A DNA stretch of 7,759 bases from SIG603 sp964369215 (GCA_964369215.1 CAYJEZ010000116.1:1-7759); one strand, 5' to 3'. Positions 1-6,015 are shown, counted from the first letter of the stretch. Notes: a model not told the origin generated them from the letters alone. A program made the numbers and translations.

Positions 1-150
1 TTCGTAACAAAAAAGATTGAGTAAAGAACGAAATAAGATTTCATTCTATAGTTTTAAGCTTTTCAGTCAAGGACAGAGATTTGTTGCTGATTTTAAGAGT
101 ATCTAATTTAACATTCACTCGAATATAGAAAAGGCTCAACTTGATATGCC

Positions 151-184
151 AAAACCACTTGTCAGAAATGATAGGTGGTTTTTT
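151..184 (+). terminator. Intrinsic terminator of an upstream transcript
   Basis: Bases 151-164 pair with 169-182 to give a 14-bp stem (four A-T pairs at the base, then ten pairs including two G-T wobbles) closed by a GAAA tetraloop at 165-168. A run of six T at 179-184 overlaps the descending arm. This is a textbook rho-independent terminator reading rightward. The gene it serves is not visible: no convincing reading frame runs through bases 1-150, so it either ended before the window or the transcript here is non-coding. Confidence 0.85.
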
Positions 185-558
185 GCTTAAATTTGTGTTA
201 GTTTTTCTTGGTTATTTACTATTGCAGTTTTATAATTTTAAATACTCATAAAAAACATCAAATGAAATTTACATATTAGCATTCTAAATATAAGAGTAAA
301 AAATATGATGTACAGTTTTATTTTATATCAAATGAATATTTTTTTATTTAAATTATTGAAATTTTGTATGAATAGTGTTAATATTGTTTTATAATTAATA
401 GAAAATGGCGTTGTTAACTTAATATGATAATACAAGGGCTTATTGTCGTCGCCTACTGTTTTAAAAAAAAGAGATGCAAGGTAATAATAAGTTATATTAA
501 TGTATCATATGATGTTTTTAAAACTTAACGTAGCCAAAAAATTGCGAGGAGAGTAGTA
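185..558. other. 374-base AT-rich intergenic leader before the oxidoreductase
   Basis: No reading frame worth calling lies here. Possible promoter elements include TTGGTT (208-213) with a perfect TATAAT (231-236) at 17-base spacing, and a second TATAAT at 390-395 without a good -35 box. A perfect 10-base palindrome ATCATATGAT sits at 504-513, about 45 bases before the start codon, and could be an operator, but palindromes of this size arise by chance in such AT-rich DNA. The only less AT-rich patch is about 434-460. I see no riboswitch I can name. Confidence 0.35.
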
Positions 559-1710
559 ATGGAAAGAAGAACTTTAAGTTATGGTATGGTAGGAGGAAGT
601 GTTAATGCTTTTATTGGAGGTGTTCACAGAACCGCTATTGCCTTTGATGGAACAACATTTTTAAAAGCTGGGTGTTTTAGCCAAAATAATGAAGTAAACC
701 GAGAGACAGGAGAGTTTTTAAAAGTAGACAATGACAGAATATACAGCAGTTATGAAGAAATGGCTGAAAAAGAAGCACAAAGAGAAGATAAAATTGATTT
801 TGTTGTTATTACTACACCAAATAAAACCCACTATGACATAGCAAAAACTTTTATTGAAAAAGGATTTAATGTAGTATGTGAGAAACCACTTTGTCATACA
901 GTAGAGCAAGCAGAGGAGCTATCAAAACTCGCAAAAGAGAAAAAAGTATTGTTTGCGGTAACTTATTCTTACACTGGCAATGCGATGGTTAAGCAGGCAA
1001 AAAAAATAATCGAAGACGGAGAAATAGGCGATATTATTAATGTATCGGCAGAATTTTTGCAAGAGTGGCTTATTGATGATGTAGGTGCAGGTGACCAAAC
1101 AACAAAAAGGCTATCAATGTGGAGAAAAGACCCTGAAATAGCCGGCATATCAAATTGTGTAGGAGACTTAGGAACACATGCAGAACATTTAGTGTATTAC
1201 TTAACAGGATTAAAGCTAAAAAAAGTTTCTGCAGTACTAGATTATTTTGGGCAACCTCTTGAGATGAATGCAAATATGTTACTTGAATATGAGAACGGTG
1301 CACATGGAGTTTATAGTTTTTCACAAGTTTGCGTGGGTCATTCTAATGGCTTAACTGTTAGAATTTTTGGAACAAAAGGTGCTATTGAATGGGTGCAAGA
1401 AAATCCGAATTTATTGTATGTTACAAAAAAAGGACAACCTATGCAAATATACAATAGAGGTATGGGTTACTTAAACGGAAGAGCAGCAGAACTTAATCGT
1501 ATACCTTCAGGACATCCGGAGGGACTTTACGTTGCTTTTGCTAATCTATATAAGACATACATTGGCGCAGTACTAAAAAAAATAAATGGCGAAGAATTAA
1601 GCATAGAAGATTTAGATTTCCCTACCATTGATGAAGGTGTTGATAGTATCAAGTTTATTCATGCAGTTGTAAAAAGCAACAATGAGGGTTCTACCTGGGT
1701 GCAACTATAG
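559..1710 (+). CDS. Gfo/Idh/MocA-family NAD(P)-dependent oxidoreductase
   Basis: A 383-residue cytosolic dehydrogenase, a normal length for this family, whose members oxidise or reduce sugars, inositols and related polyols with NAD(P). The N-terminal Rossmann fold starts with a glycine-rich nucleotide loop (residues 9-24, GMVGGSVNAFIGGVHR), which resembles the subgroup with a GGG...FIGxVHR signature. The strand-turn VVITTPNKTH (82-91) and the EKP motif (108-110), whose lysine is the usual catalytic residue, follow. The C-terminal substrate domain contains GDLGTHAEH (202-210), in which D203 and H207 match the family's conserved Asp and His. The start is supported by GAGGAGAG at 544-551, seven bases before ATG. 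The substrate cannot be read from sequence: sugar or inositol dehydrogenase are both possible. No sugar transporter or kinase is next to it, so context does not help. It appears monocistronic or loosely followed by the lipoprotein gene 73 bases later. Confidence 0.9.
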   Translation: MERRTLSYGMVGGSVNAFIGGVHRTAIAFDGTTFLKAGCFSQNNEVNRETGEFLKVDNDRIYSSYEEMAEKEAQREDKIDFVVITTPNKTHYDIAKTFIEKGFNVVCEKPLCHTVEQAEELSKLAKEKKVLFAVTYSYTGNAMVKQAKKIIEDGEIGDIINVSAEFLQEWLIDDVGAGDQTTKRLSMWRKDPEIAGISNCVGDLGTHAEHLVYYLTGLKLKKVSAVLDYFGQPLEMNANMLLEYENGAHGVYSFSQVCVGHSNGLTVRIFGTKGAIEWVQENPNLLYVTKKGQPMQIYNRGMGYLNGRAAELNRIPSGHPEGLYVAFANLYKTYIGAVLKKINGEELSIEDLDFPTIDEGVDSIKFIHAVVKSNNEGSTWVQL

Positions 1711-1716
1711 CCGAAT

Positions 1717-1748
1717 TTGACTTTCCTCTGTTTTTGTGTTAGTATAAT
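1717..1748 (+). promoter_or_regulatory. Candidate sigma-A promoter for the lipoprotein gene
   Basis: TTGACT at 1717-1722 is a five-of-six match to the -35 consensus. TAGTAT at 1740-1745 lies at 17-base spacing, and it overlaps a perfect TATAAT at 1743-1748 (20-base spacing). The site begins six bases after the oxidoreductase stop codon and ends 35 bases before the lipoprotein start, suggesting the lipoprotein gene is transcribed separately. The exact -10 box is ambiguous. Confidence 0.5.
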
Positions 1749-1783
1749 TTGAACTTAATTTATTTTAGAGAGGAAACGGTTAA

Positions 1784-2344
1784 ATGAAAAAAACTTATAC
1801 ATCACTATTTATTGTGATAATTACCTTATTCACACTCGTAGGATGCAGTGCAAACAGCGAATATGTAGGAGAGTGGGAGGCATCTATCACTCAAGATATT
1901 GATGTGGGGATAAGCCAATCTGTTACAGCGGTAGCTACATTTAATTTAGATATTAAAGAGGATGAAACATTAGTTTTGCAAATGTCGAATAACGATCAAG
2001 AAGTATTTGACGAAATTGTAGCGGCACTTCCAGCAGTAAAACAAGAAGAGATGGAAGCTTACGAAATGACTGAAGAAGAATTTGATGCAATGTTTTTAGA
2101 AGAGAACGGAATGACATATGAAGACTATGTTGAAGAGTACCGTGTGCTTCTACTAACACAAATGGAGCAAAATCTTGAAAACTTACAGCCGATTAATGGA
2201 ACTTGGACAGTAGAGAATTCAGTTATTCAGATATACCTTGATAACTCAGAGATGTTTGGTATTCCTCAAGGAGAGGCACTTATGTTAACACTTGAAGATG
2301 AAATGCTTAAAAGCGGAGACGGTGTTGACTTTACTAAGAAGTGA
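1784..2344 (+). CDS. Small acidic lipoprotein of unknown function
   Basis: A 186-residue protein with a bacterial lipoprotein signal: two lysines, a hydrophobic stretch at about 7-19 and a lipobox L18-V19-G20-C21, so the mature chain would be lipidated at C21 and anchored to the outer face of the membrane. The mature part starts with a YVGEWEAS strand. Near residues 173-176 of the chain the C-terminal part again shows strand-like segments, preceded by NGTWTVENSVIQIYLD, so a GxW-type motif appears on both sides. Between them lies a very acidic, probably helical segment (about 65-135) rich in E and M. Paired GxW strands recall the lipocalin-like domains of Clostridia lipoproteins, but this is only a resemblance and I do not recognise a specific family. 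AGAGGA at 1769-1774 supports the ATG, nine bases downstream. No partner gene suggests a role. Confidence 0.8.
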   Translation: MKKTYTSLFIVIITLFTLVGCSANSEYVGEWEASITQDIDVGISQSVTAVATFNLDIKEDETLVLQMSNNDQEVFDEIVAALPAVKQEEMEAYEMTEEEFDAMFLEENGMTYEDYVEEYRVLLLTQMEQNLENLQPINGTWTVENSVIQIYLDNSEMFGIPQGEALMLTLEDEMLKSGDGVDFTKK

Positions 2345-2361
2345 TACTGAATTAATAAGTG

Positions 2362-2402
2362 AATTTTGATATAGTCATAATACTTTAGGCTATATCAAAA
2401 TT
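2362..2402. terminator. Perfect 13-bp inverted repeat after the lipoprotein gene
   Basis: Bases 2362-2374 are the exact reverse complement of 2390-2402, with a 15-base loop. The repeat starts 18 bases after the lipoprotein stop codon and ends 35 bases before the tRNA gene. The position suggests a transcription terminator or mRNA-stabilising hairpin. The stem is AT-rich and no clean T-run follows directly (only ACTTTTAACTTT), so termination may be weak and could allow read-through into the tRNA. Confidence 0.6.
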
Positions 2403-2437
2403 ACTTTTAACTTTACTAAATGTAGTTTTACTATATT

Positions 2438-2513
2438 GCTTGTGTAGCACAGCCGGTAGTGCAGCTCATTCGTAATGAGCAGGTCGTCCGTTCGAATCGG
2501 ATCACAAGCTCCA
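2438..2513 (+). tRNA. tRNA-Thr (anticodon CGU), CCA encoded
   Basis: A complete 76-base cloverleaf. The acceptor stem 2438-2444 pairs perfectly with 2503-2509. The D-arm stem GCAC/GTGC (2447-2450 with 2459-2462) encloses an eight-base loop containing GG. The anticodon stem 2464-2468/2476-2480 holds the loop TTCGTAA with anticodon CGT at 2471-2473, which reads ACG threonine codons. The T-arm 2486-2490/2498-2502 has the loop TTCGAAT. T2510 is the discriminator base and CCA (2511-2513) is encoded in the gene. No strong promoter is visible in the 35 bases upstream. TTGATA (2366-2371) inside the preceding inverted repeat, with TATATC (2391-2396) at 19 bases, is a weak possibility, as is read-through from the lipoprotein gene. 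Confidence 0.96.
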
Positions 2514-2557
2514 GTCGAGAGCCTCGACACGCAAAACGCGTGCAGGGGTTCTTTTTT
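2513..2557 (+). terminator. tRNA terminator, copy 1 of a 45-base direct repeat
   Basis: Starting at the last base of the tRNA CCA, this unit folds into an outer stem GAGCCTC (2519-2525) with GGGGTTC (2545-2551, two wobble pairs). A short internal loop follows, then an inner stem 2528-2532 with 2538-2542, a five-base loop, and finally six T at 2552-2557. It therefore acts as an intrinsic terminator for the tRNA. The first part can also form a separate perfect hairpin, GTCGAG (2514-2519) with CTCGAC (2523-2528), which uses bases of the terminator's left arm, so the two folds exclude one another. Confidence 0.8.
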
Positions 2558-2609
2558 GTTGTTAAGTTCTAACACGCGTCTAAAGTCTTATATTTTTTAA
2601 ACAAGCAGT

Positions 2610-2654
2610 AGTCGAGAGCCTCGATACGCAGAACGCGTGCAGGGGTTCTTTTTT
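2610..2654 (+). repeat. Copy 2 of the 45-base terminator-like repeat
   Basis: Bases 2610-2654 match 2513-2557 at 43 of 45 positions. The two differences are C2528 to T2625 and A2534 to G2631. The first keeps pairing by wobble in both the terminator and the alternative hairpin, and the second falls in the terminal loop. The six-T run (2649-2654) is kept. No tRNA or other gene precedes this copy, although ACAAGC (2601-2606), identical to the end of the tRNA acceptor strand, lies at the same spot relative to the repeat. It may work as a back-up terminator or be a dispersed or relic element. Confidence 0.75.
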
Positions 2655-2706
2655 CTTTTATGAAAAACAAAATTATTCAAAAAAAGCAGTACGTTTTATT
2701 TATATG

Positions 2707-2736
2707 TTGACAATTAGGCGATAAAATGATTATATT
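2707..2736 (+). promoter_or_regulatory. Sigma-A promoter for the EamA transporter gene
   Basis: A perfect -35 box TTGACA (2707-2712) is followed after 18 bases by TATATT (2731-2736), five of six to consensus; TTATAT at 17 bases is the alternative register. It is the best promoter in the window. It implies an untranslated leader of roughly 110 bases before the TTG start at 2854. The leader is AT-rich, and I see no known riboswitch in it. Confidence 0.65.
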
Positions 2737-2853
2737 GACTATATTAATACAATAATAAAAAGAGAATAAAAAAGTAGATATAAACACGGAATACAACATA
2801 TTAGTTTATTTTTGTTTTTATAACAGACATTAATAAGTAGGACGGTTAATAAT

Positions 2854-3690
2854 TTGAACAATTTAAAAAAAGGTGCGGTATTTATGCTAATATCTGCACT
2901 AACTTTTTCGGCAATGCAACTAGTAATAGCGCAAACAGCAGATACAATACCTCTATTTGAGCAATTGTTTTTTAGGAATATAATAGCTACACTAATAGCC
3001 TTTTTCTATATAAGAAAAGAAAAAGTAAAGCTGTTAGGCAAGAAAGAGAACAGAAAGCTACTTATAATGAGGTCTTTAATGGGTTTTTTAGGTATGGTTA
3101 CAATGTTTTATGCCAGTGCAAATGCCAGCCAAGGGGATGTTGCGACTATAACAAAAATGTCACCTTTTGTAACAATTAGCTTATCATTAATAATTTTTAA
3201 AGAGAGGCTTAACAAAAAACAAATTATTGCGCTTGTTTTAGCCCTTTTAGGAGTCGTTTTAATAACGGGTTCTAAACTTACAACCGATATTTTTCCGCTT
3301 GTAGTAGCGGCGGCGTCTGCAATATTTGGCGGCATTGCATACACTTTTATAAGCATGTTAAAAGGAAAAGAAGAGCCTTGGGTAATAATATTTTTCTTCT
3401 CTGGGTTTTCTAGCCTATTGGCTGTTCCGATGATGTTACCTGACTTTGTTATACCAAATTTAAGCGATTTGCTTTTGTTGATATTAATAGGTATTTTCGC
3501 TGCAGGAGGTCAGATTTTCTTAACAAAAGCATATACGGTTGCAAAAGCTTCTGAAGTCAGCATTTATAACTACTCAGGAATAGTATTTTCACTGATTTTA
3601 GGTTTTATTTTCTTAGGGCAACCTATTGGATTTTTCTCAGTAATAGGTGCTTTGTGTGTTTTTGCAGGCGGAATATTGATGAGCAAATAG
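2854..3690 (+). CDS. EamA-family (drug/metabolite transporter superfamily) membrane protein
   Basis: A 278-residue integral membrane protein with about ten hydrophobic segments (roughly 8-26, 34-53, 69-88, 98-115, 122-139, 146-167, 176-196, 204-223, 235-254 and 258-276). They are arranged as two five-helix EamA repeats, the usual length and topology of 10-TM DMT transporters. The first repeat ends in the typical FKERLNKKQ loop (115-123). Members export or import amino acids, nucleotides or other small metabolites. The substrate here is unknown. The start codon is TTG at 2854, preceded by AGGAC (2839-2843). The spacing of about 11 bases is a little long, and the lysines at residues 5-6 fit a cytoplasmic N-terminus before helix 1. 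An ATG at 2884 would start inside helix 1 and is less likely. The gene stands alone between its own promoter and a terminator hairpin. Confidence 0.88.
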   Translation: MNNLKKGAVFMLISALTFSAMQLVIAQTADTIPLFEQLFFRNIIATLIAFFYIRKEKVKLLGKKENRKLLIMRSLMGFLGMVTMFYASANASQGDVATITKMSPFVTISLSLIIFKERLNKKQIIALVLALLGVVLITGSKLTTDIFPLVVAAASAIFGGIAYTFISMLKGKEEPWVIIFFFSGFSSLLAVPMMLPDFVIPNLSDLLLLILIGIFAAGGQIFLTKAYTVAKASEVSIYNYSGIVFSLILGFIFLGQPIGFFSVIGALCVFAGGILMSK

Positions 3691-3712
3691 TATAGTAAAT
3701 AAACGTAACGAA

Positions 3713-3748
3713 CTACTACACATGGTATAAATATGTGTAGTAGCTTAT
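3713..3748. terminator. Shared terminator between convergent transporter and spoVT
   Basis: Bases 3713-3723 and 3733-3743 form a perfect 11-bp stem with a nine-base loop. On the right the stem is followed by CTTATTTTAT, a moderately T-rich tail; on the opposite strand the tail is weaker (TTCGTTACGTTT). Lying 22 bases after the transporter stop and 38 bases before the spoVT stop, it probably ends transport-gene transcription and may also serve spoVT. Confidence 0.7.
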
Positions 3749-3781
3749 TTTATGTCAATACAATGTATTTTGACTATAATA

Positions 3782-4303
3782 TTACTGGGCTTGCCTTCCT
3801 ATTAAATTTGCCATTGTTTTTGCAATTACTTGGTGACTTGTGTTAACAGGGTTTGGTATATCATATAAAATGACTGCTCCTATTGGGTCGCCTTCTGAGT
3901 TTATCATAGAGGTGAGCTCTGATTGCTTTTCGCTGTTTTCACAAATTTTGATATGCTCATTGGTGTTTACCACTTTTCTTTGAGATAAGAAATTTCTCAT
4001 TCTTTCAGACAATATTTGGTTTTTGAGCTCTTTTTTACCTAAGCCAGATACAGCTAAAATCTTTTCAGTGTCACTAACTGCACAGCCAACTCCTAACGAG
4101 GTAGCGATTGTTTCTGCATAGGTTTCTGCGAGTTCACTCATCTCACCTACGGGTGAGTATTTTCTAAAAATAACATGTCCTTCGGAGTCTGTAAATATTT
4201 CTAGTGGGCTTCCCTCATGTATTTTAAGTGTTCTTCTTATTTCTTTTGGTATAACAATTCTGCCTAAATCGTCAATTCTTCTTACAATTCCTGTTGCTTT
4301 CAT
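3782..4303 (-). CDS. spoVT: Stage V sporulation protein T (AbrB-family regulator)
   Basis: A 173-residue transcription factor. In Bacillus subtilis SpoVT (178 residues) is made in the forespore and tunes sigma-G dependent genes and spore germination. The first 50 or so residues form the AbrB/SpoVT swapped-hairpin DNA-binding domain, with the near-invariant opening MKATGIVRRIDDLGRIVIPK and the following EIRRTL. The remainder (about 55-173) matches the GAF-like regulatory domain in length and in its VGCAVSDTEKILAVSG and PIGAVILYD segments. The open frame extends upstream to 4348, but the start at 4303 is preferred: it matches the family's N-terminus exactly, and AAAGGAG lies nine bases upstream. 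A sigma-G promoter would be expected on the complement of about 4340-4410, but I cannot pick out a convincing one. The gene converges on the transporter and diverges from hydF. It strongly suggests a spore-forming host. Confidence 0.95.
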   Translation of the reverse strand: MKATGIVRRIDDLGRIVIPKEIRRTLKIHEGSPLEIFTDSEGHVIFRKYSPVGEMSELAETYAETIATSLGVGCAVSDTEKILAVSGLGKKELKNQILSERMRNFLSQRKVVNTNEHIKICENSEKQSELTSMINSEGDPIGAVILYDIPNPVNTSHQVIAKTMANLIGRQAQ

Positions 4304-4312
4304 GTATTTGTT

Positions 4313-4319
4313 CTCCTTT
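4313..4319 (-). promoter_or_regulatory. Ribosome binding site that fixes the spoVT start
   Basis: On the complementary strand this reads AAAGGAG, with nine bases between it and the ATG at 4303-4301. It lies inside the longer open frame that begins at 4348, so it argues against the 15-residue N-terminal extension. Confidence 0.85.
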
Positions 4320-4423
4320 AAAAGTCGTAATAGAGTTAAAACGACCAATTTGTTTTCAAAAGTAGTGTTATCTTAAATAAATAAAATATACCACTTTATG
4401 ACATGTAAAAAATAATATTTTTA

Positions 4424-4452
4424 TTGTAATTTTTAATATAATAGTGTAAAAT
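4424..4452 (+). promoter_or_regulatory. Candidate sigma-A promoter for hydF
   Basis: TTGTAA (4424-4429, four of six) and TAAAAT (4447-4452, five of six) are separated by exactly 17 bases. This would give a leader of about 70 bases before the hydF ATG at 4531. The region is very AT-rich, so chance matches are common. Confidence 0.45.
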
Positions 4453-4530
4453 TAAAACAAGTGTAGCAGAATATGAAGTTAAAATTGATAATTATATGAT
4501 AAGAAGGGTAAGCAAAAAAGGAGGAATAAC

Positions 4531-5724
4531 ATGAGCTTAAATAATACACCAAATGCAAACAGACTGCATATTACTATTTTTGGAAAACAAAACAGCGGTA
4601 AATCTACACTTTTGAACGCACTAACAGGGCAAGATGTTGCTATTGTATCAGAGCATAAAGGAGCAACTACTGACCCTGTGTCTAAGGCTATGGAGATAGC
4701 TAAAGTGGGGCCATGTCTTATTACCGATACAGCAGGTTTTGATGACAGCGGAGATTTAGGCAAATTAAGAGTAGAGAAAACTAAAAAAGTGCTTGATAAA
4801 ACTGATATGGCACTGCTTGTAATTGCAGACGATAATTTTGATTACGAGTTAAAATGGGTAGAAGATATATTAAAAAGAAAAATAGCGTTAATAGTTGTTG
4901 TAAACGATTTTGGAACAAACAATGCACAAGAGTTAAAAGCACTGTGCAAAAATACTTTAGGGCAAGATGCTATTATTGTAAATGCCTTAAAAGCAACAGG
5001 AAAAGATGAACTTATAAAAGAGATTTTGCATCAAATGCCACAGAAATTTGACGAACTTAGCATAACAGCAGACCATGTTAAAGAAAACGATGTTGTAATG
5101 CTTGTAATGCCTCAAGATATAGGAGCACCTAAAGGTAGGCTTATTTTGCCTCAAGTGCAAACTACTAGAGATTTGCTTGACAACAAGTGCATAATAATAT
5201 CTGTAACACACGATAAAATGGAGGAGGCTCTTAAAAAGCTAGCTTCGCCACCTGATTTAATTATTACAGATTCACAAGCCTTCCCTTACGTTTACGAGAG
5301 AACACCTAAAGAGTCAAAATTAACCTCTTTTTCTGTGCTTTTTGCCTCATATAAAGGAGATAAAGATGAGTTTTTAAAAGGGCTTAATAATTTTAAGGCT
5401 TTACCAAAAGATATGCATCGTTATGTTTTAATAGCCGAGGCATGCACACATGCACCTCAAACAGAGGATATTGGTAGGGTTAAAATTCCGAACATACTTA
5501 AAAAACAGTTTGGAGATAAAGTGAGCATTGATATAGTATCGGGCAACGACTTTCCAACTGATTTAAGCAAGTATAATTTAATTATTCATTGTGGCGGTTG
5601 TATGATAAATAGAAAGCTGATGCTGTCTCGTATAGATAAAATTAAAGAGCACGAAGTAAACATTACAAATTACGGAATGTTTTTGGCAAACGCAGCAGGA
5701 ATTCTTGATAAAATAGATATTTAA
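4531..5724 (+). CDS. hydF: [FeFe]-hydrogenase H-cluster maturation GTPase HydF
   Basis: A 397-residue cytosolic GTPase and scaffold, the normal size for HydF. With the radical-SAM enzymes HydE and HydG it assembles the 2Fe subcluster and delivers it to apo-hydrogenase HydA. The N-terminal GTPase domain (about 11-170) shows the P-loop GKQNSGKST (18-26), switch threonines T46-T47 and DTAG (66-69). The NKxD base-recognition motif is not canonical: the expected place reads VVVNDFG (122-128). The middle dimerisation domain carries APKGRLILPQVQ (199-210), typical of HydF. The C-terminal iron-sulfur domain has C305-T-H307 and H353-C354-G-G-C357, giving the three cysteine ligands of the [4Fe-4S] cluster. 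AAGGAGG at 4518-4524, six bases before ATG, is an excellent ribosome binding site. hydE, hydG and hydA are not in the window, so maturation genes are dispersed or lie elsewhere. It implies fermentative hydrogen metabolism. Confidence 0.96.
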   Translation: MSLNNTPNANRLHITIFGKQNSGKSTLLNALTGQDVAIVSEHKGATTDPVSKAMEIAKVGPCLITDTAGFDDSGDLGKLRVEKTKKVLDKTDMALLVIADDNFDYELKWVEDILKRKIALIVVVNDFGTNNAQELKALCKNTLGQDAIIVNALKATGKDELIKEILHQMPQKFDELSITADHVKENDVVMLVMPQDIGAPKGRLILPQVQTTRDLLDNKCIIISVTHDKMEEALKKLASPPDLIITDSQAFPYVYERTPKESKLTSFSVLFASYKGDKDEFLKGLNNFKALPKDMHRYVLIAEACTHAPQTEDIGRVKIPNILKKQFGDKVSIDIVSGNDFPTDLSKYNLIIHCGGCMINRKLMLSRIDKIKEHEVNITNYGMFLANAAGILDKIDI

Positions 5725-5746
5725 TAAGGTAGTTAAACTAAATTAA

Positions 5747-5781
5747 ACACGCTATATGGGCATTTAGCCTGTGTAGCGTGT
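5747..5781 (+). terminator. Terminator hairpin after hydF
   Basis: Bases 5747-5761 pair with 5767-5781 in a 15-bp stem (three G-T wobbles) around the loop ATTTA. It begins 22 bases after the hydF stop codon. The tail TATTTATTTA is T-rich but interrupted by A, so it is a plausible though imperfect intrinsic terminator. Confidence 0.75.
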
Positions 5782-5797
5782 ATTTATTTAAAAAGCA

Positions 5798-5843
5798 ATG
5801 GAAAAAACAAATATTGTTTGTTTTAGCTACATAATATTTCCAT
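5798..5843. repeat. Nested inverted repeats in the hydF-TerB gap
   Basis: An outer pair ATGGAAA (5798-5804) and TTTCCAT (5837-5843) encloses an inner perfect hairpin AAACAA (5805-5810) with TTGTTT (5814-5819) around ATA. It lies between the hydF terminator and the probable promoter of the TerB operon, so it might be a second terminator element or a binding site. The function is unknown and AT-rich chance pairing is possible. Confidence 0.35.
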
Positions 5844-5915
5844 ACTATAGAGTATTGACTTTGTTTATGCAATTCATTTTAGCTTTTTACATACAAAGTT
5901 GTACTAATTTTACTA

Positions 5916-5944
5916 TTGTATTTCTATATGTTTTGTGTTAATAT
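5916..5944 (+). promoter_or_regulatory. Candidate sigma-A promoter of the TerB operon
   Basis: TTGTAT (5916-5921, four of six) and TAATAT (5939-5944) lie 17 bases apart, and TGT at 5936-5938 provides an extended -10 element. Transcription would begin near 5951, giving a leader of about 65 bases before the GTG start at 6016. A further TTGACT at 5855-5860 has no matching -10 box. Confidence 0.5.
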
Positions 5945-6000
5945 TAAAGTGTATATCTCTCAGCAATTTTATTATTATTTTTATTTTAAAACTTTTTAAA

Positions 6001-6008
6001 AAGGAGGG
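6001..6008 (+). promoter_or_regulatory. Ribosome binding site that fixes the TerB-protein start
   Basis: AAGGAGGG lies seven bases before GTG at 6016, an ideal Shine-Dalgarno sequence and spacing. It lies inside the longer open frame that begins at GTG 5935. That upstream codon overlaps the likely -10 element and has no ribosome binding site. Confidence 0.88.
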
Positions 6009-6015
6009 CCAAAGC

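Noticed and set aside
21..128. An open stretch in the third forward frame near the left edge as the tail of a coding region
   Set aside because: It is only 36 codons, follows an in-frame TGA, lacks a start with ribosome binding site and does not resemble any protein I know.
2390..2575. A 61-residue open frame on the complementary strand across the tRNA gene
   Set aside because: It reads antisense through tRNA-Thr and its terminator; peptides with ACDPIRTDDLLITNE-like text are a familiar false prediction from tRNA genes, and there is no ribosome binding site.
2513..2654. The two 45-base repeats as attL and attR of an integrated element in the tRNA 3' end
   Set aside because: Only 52 bases of AT-rich DNA separate them, with no integrase or cargo, and the repeats fold as terminators, which explains them better.
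2513..2654. A CRISPR-like repeat array
   Set aside because: There are just two copies, they carry T-run terminators, and no cas gene is nearby.
2657..2710. A possible 16-residue peptide beginning MKNKIIQKK after the second repeat
   Set aside because: It has no convincing ribosome binding site, runs into the promoter of the transporter gene and looks like random AT-rich sequence.
4304..4348. A 15-residue N-terminal extension of SpoVT
   Set aside because: The SpoVT family begins at MKATGIVRRID, and the ribosome binding site at 4313-4319 lies inside the proposed extension.
5935..6015. A 27-residue hydrophobic N-terminal extension of the TerB protein, which would look like a membrane anchor
   Set aside because: The GTG at 5935 overlaps the likely -10 promoter element and has no ribosome binding site, whereas GTG 6016 has an ideal one; the hydrophobic text is translated AT-rich leader.
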